A stretch of DNA of 64,000 bases from NCBI RefSeq assembly GCF_027213965.1, contig NZ_JAPWGX010000004.1, positions 62,001 to 126,000 of the forward strand. The letters are read 5' to 3'. The position numbers and the translations under genes were made by a program. Within the stretch, counting starts at the first letter, position 1, and the number at the start of each line of letters is the position of its first letter. The DNA is from Maritalea porphyrae. Lineage in GTDB: Bacteria; Pseudomonadota; Alphaproteobacteria; Rhizobiales; Devosiaceae. Under the pieces are notes generated by a model. That model was not told where the DNA came from, ran no database searches, and saw nothing but the letters and a program-made list of their open reading frames with translations. This document shows positions 61,561-64,000 of this stretch, one piece after another.

Positions 61561-61633
61561 GTTAATGCGTTACATTCACTGTATTAACATCAGTATTTGG
61601 GGTTAATGTATGAAATTTACCGCATTAACATCA
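61561..61633. promoter_or_regulatory. Two operator repeats upstream of hipBA
   Basis: GTTAATG ... ATTAACATCA occurs twice with a 41-base period: 61561-61592 and 61602-61633. The arms GTTAATG and ATTAAC are inverted repeats. This is the type of double operator expected for HipB autoregulation. Confidence 0.65.
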
Positions 61634-61706
61634 AATTATCTTGAATTGCATATAATGCGTCATATATGCTTCATTATAGAGGTTCTTAGTCGTTAGTGAG
61701 TGAAAT

Positions 61707-62072
61707 ATGACGCACAAAATAGATTTTAGTCTCGCTTCAAGCGAAATGATTGAAGATGCCCTTAGCCAGAGTATTGAGGACATGCGCCTGCGAAGGAATA
61801 TCACGCAAAAAAGTCTCGCAGAAGAAGCAGGTGTGTCACGCAGCACAATCACACGGCTTGCCCAAGACGGTAAAGGAATTTCTCTTAATAGCTTCATTCG
61901 AATTCTCAAAGCCCTTCAAATCGCAGACAATCTGAAAGTCCTGTTACCGGATCCATATATAAGTCCGTTGGAAGAGCTGAAAAGAGAAAGCCAACCGGAA
62001 CGCCAACGGGCAAGAACCAAAATCAAAGACCAGAAAAAGTGGACATGGGATGATGAAGGAGATTCATCATGA
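61707..62072 (+). CDS. hipB: HipB-like antitoxin
   Basis: A 121-residue protein with a helix-turn-helix, MRLRRNITQKSLAEEAGVSRSTITRLAQDGKGISLNSFIRILKALQI. The C-terminal basic tail (PERQRARTKIKDQKKWTWDDEG) probably contacts HipA. Its stop overlaps the hipA start. It should bind the upstream repeats and repress the operon. Confidence 0.87.
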   Translation: MTHKIDFSLASSEMIEDALSQSIEDMRLRRNITQKSLAEEAGVSRSTITRLAQDGKGISLNSFIRILKALQIADNLKVLLPDPYISPLEELKRESQPERQRARTKIKDQKKWTWDDEGDSS

Positions 62073-63376
62073 CAACAGCCAGTGTTGAACTTTGGGGTAA
62101 GCAAATCGGGGCTGTGACTTGGGATGCCAGTCGAGGGATTGGTGTCTTTCAGTATACACCTGAATTTGAAGCAAGCCGAATTGAGGTGTCACCCATACGG
62201 ATGCCATGGCGTGAAGCTCCTTACGAGTTTCAGAGTCTATCGCGGGATACGTTCAAAGGATTACCGGGAATGCTTGCCGATAGCCTTCCGGATAAATTCG
62301 GGAACGCCCTTATCAATGTCTGGCTTTCAAGTCAGGGCCGAAACGAAGGGAGCTTCAATCCAGTTGAACGTCTTTGCTATACCGGAACACGCGGGATGGG
62401 AGCACTTGAATACAAACCAGCCACCATCGGCACGCCTACGAAAGCTCGAACGGTTGAAATTCACCGCCTTGTAGACCTTTCAAACCGAATTTTGAATGAA
62501 CGGGAAAACCTGGCGGGTACACTAAGCGGCGGAGAAGATGACGCCCGCTATATCGAAGATATATTACGTGTGGGAACTTCTGCAGGCGGTGCCCGCGCCA
62601 AAGCCATCTTGGCATGGAACGAAACAACCGGAGAGTTTCAATCCGGACAGGTGCAACCCGGAAAAGACTTTTCGCACTGGTTGATAAAGTTCGACGGTGT
62701 AGACAAAAACAGCGACAAGGAATTGACTGACCCACAGGGTTTTGGGCGAATCGAGTATGCTTATTACCTCATGGCGAAGGCTGCAGATATTACAATGATG
62801 CCCAGCCGCCTCCACGAAGAAGGTGGGCGTGCTCACTTCATGACCAAGCGCTTTGACCGAACTGAGCGCGGCGAAAAACTGCATTACCAATCATTAGGTG
62901 CGTTGATGCACTACGATTTCAATGTTGCTGGCGCCCATTCCTACGAACAAGCCGTTCAAACCATCAAAACTCTGAAGTTACCCGCTATAGATCGTGAGCA
63001 ACAAGTACGCCGAGCGCTATTCAACATCATTGCTCGCAACCAAGACGATCACGTCAAGAACATAGGGTTCGTCATGGATAAGGAAGGAGAATGGCGTCTC
63101 TCACCAGCATTTGACGTCGCGTATAGCTACAACCCCTATGGTGACTGGACTTCTAAACACCAAATGAGCCTGAATGGAAAACGAGATAATTTCGACATGA
63201 ATGACTTGGTTGCCTTCGCTCAAAGCGCAGGCATAAAGGCGCGCACCACGAAAGGAATTGTCGCAGAGATTGTCGAGGTTGTAGCGTCCTGGAGCGAGTA
63301 TGCAGATGAAGCAGGTGTGCTTGATGAACATGTTGATCAGATCAAGCGTGCCGTCCGGGTCTCGGCGTTTTCATGA
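62069..63376 (+). CDS. hipA: HipA-like serine/threonine kinase toxin
   Basis: A 435-residue kinase. The N-terminal HipA domain (GVFQYTPEF...) precedes the kinase core: VGTSAGGARAKAIL (ATP loop), SHWLIKFDGVD, IIARNQDDHVKNIGFVMD (catalytic Asp, DDHxKN) and LSPAFDVAYSY (metal-binding DxxxS/T). HipA phosphorylates glutamyl-tRNA synthetase in E. coli; the target here is not known. All motifs look intact. Confidence 0.93.
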   Translation: MTTASVELWGKQIGAVTWDASRGIGVFQYTPEFEASRIEVSPIRMPWREAPYEFQSLSRDTFKGLPGMLADSLPDKFGNALINVWLSSQGRNEGSFNPVERLCYTGTRGMGALEYKPATIGTPTKARTVEIHRLVDLSNRILNERENLAGTLSGGEDDARYIEDILRVGTSAGGARAKAILAWNETTGEFQSGQVQPGKDFSHWLIKFDGVDKNSDKELTDPQGFGRIEYAYYLMAKAADITMMPSRLHEEGGRAHFMTKRFDRTERGEKLHYQSLGALMHYDFNVAGAHSYEQAVQTIKTLKLPAIDREQQVRRALFNIIARNQDDHVKNIGFVMDKEGEWRLSPAFDVAYSYNPYGDWTSKHQMSLNGKRDNFDMNDLVAFAQSAGIKARTTKGIVAEIVEVVASWSEYADEAGVLDEHVDQIKRAVRVSAFS

Positions 63377-64000
63377 GAACCGAGAAACGGATGCCATTTC
63401 GGCAAAACACCCTATAATCCTTCAAAAAGACCCAAGGTTAAGCGTTTCAAAATTACAGCTTATCTCAAAATGTCAGGTACCCTTGAAGCGCTTCCTGAAG
63501 ACTCTGAACAAAAAACATCCGCTGTGGGTCAGAACCAGCAATTAGATAGATATTTCGATGTCGTTACTAAGTCCACTAAGCCGCCGCTTATATCTTTGTG
63601 CTTGAGACCCACTGGTACGTTGTTATGATGTAGTTGTGACCGGCGCGGAGGACCAGGCTGCAAAGGTTATATCTAAAGCGAAAGCTGCGTAGAAGGGCGT
63701 AGGCTTCCTCCTAAACAGGCGGGATCTGCCAGACGGCCGATCTCGCCATATATTGTTGTTTGGTTGACTGGCCGTCGAACTGAGTTGTTTTGTGAGATGT
63801 TTCGCTAACATCTGCATAAACGCGCTCTAACGAGCGCTGGCGCGTTCCTAGTGTGTTTTTGTGGAAAGGTGAGTGGGAAAATTTACGCTCGCCAGTGAGC
63901 GTTTAAATTGCTTGTGGAAATTGCCGGATGAGTTGATCCTAAGAATTGAAATTCTGCCCACTTTACTTCTTCTTCCTTTCTTTCTTTAAGAATAAGAAAG
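63377..64000. other. Intergenic region at the right edge, no gene supported
   Basis: Short frames (63300-63545 plus, 63623-63817 minus) have no start signal or family likeness. GCGCTCTAACGAGCGC (63821-63836) is an inverted repeat that might form a hairpin. Another nearby arm pair is GCTCGCCAGTGAGC at 63888-63901. Confidence 0.35.

Noticed and set aside
61280-61561. 93-codon plus-strand frame before hipBA
   Set aside because: No ribosome site and it ends at the operator repeats; no recognisable fold.
63623-63817. 64-codon minus-strand frame at the right edge
   Set aside because: Too short, no start signal, and no family likeness.
1-64000. CRISPR array, tRNA or rRNA gene
   Set aside because: No regularly spaced direct repeats and no tRNA- or rRNA-like sequence were noticed on reading the window; a covariance-model scan was not possible.

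Overview
The window looks like alphaproteobacterial chromosome of moderate G+C. It holds most of a Mu-like transposable prophage followed by an accessory island. The organism assignment is inference from gene style (Mu-like structural genes, periplasmic copper-handling genes, CadR/PbrR-type operators). No rRNA or tRNA gene was seen, so no genus is named.

1-28078: a Mu-like prophage read almost entirely on the minus strand, from its early end (about 28.08 kb) to the left edge, where the tape measure gene runs off the window. In order of transcription it carries: a repressor (plus strand) divergent from a Ner-like regulator, a ParB-like protein, MuA transposase, MuB ATPase, small early genes, a DUF3164 protein, an HD-domain protein, GemA, a Mor/C-family activator, a HEPN/Toprim cargo gene, a lysis cassette (T7-lysozyme-like amidase, Rz/Rz1 spanins, holin-like protein), the head genes (TerS, TerL, portal, MuF, gpG, protease/scaffold, decoration, capsid) and the tail genes (gp35-gp38 equivalents, sheath, tube, chaperones, tape measure). 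Three copies of one 16-bp palindromic element sit ahead of the lysis, head and tail-chaperone units and look like late-promoter activator sites. Two recoding candidates are visible: GGGAAAC in the tail chaperone and an A9 run at the portal/MuF junction. The prophage end abuts the stop codon of hsdR.

28086-40135: a defence island with a type I restriction-modification operon (hsdM-hsdS-hsdR), two GIY-YIG proteins, a DUF2779 protein combining PD-(D/E)XK-like and DEDD-like motifs, remnants and regulators, and a replication-initiator-like gene.

40276-60998: a metal and thiol-redox island. It starts with an ISNCY-type transposase gene and ends with an inverted copy of that element's left end. Inside are a probable operon of multicopper oxidase, ZIP transporter, DsbB, DsbA, PCu(A)C and Sco; a second thiol oxidoreductase, cytochrome c and L,D-transpeptidase cluster; and a Zn/Cd/Pb-type group of P1B-ATPase, two CDF exporters, a GH3-family acyl-adenylating enzyme and a transglutaminase-like protein. 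Three of these transcription units have MerR-type promoters with 19-bp spacers and nearly the same palindrome, but no MerR gene lies in the window. An IS1182-like element is inserted near the right end.

61561-63376: a hipBA toxin-antitoxin operon preceded by two operator repeats. The remaining sequence to 64000 shows no gene I can support.
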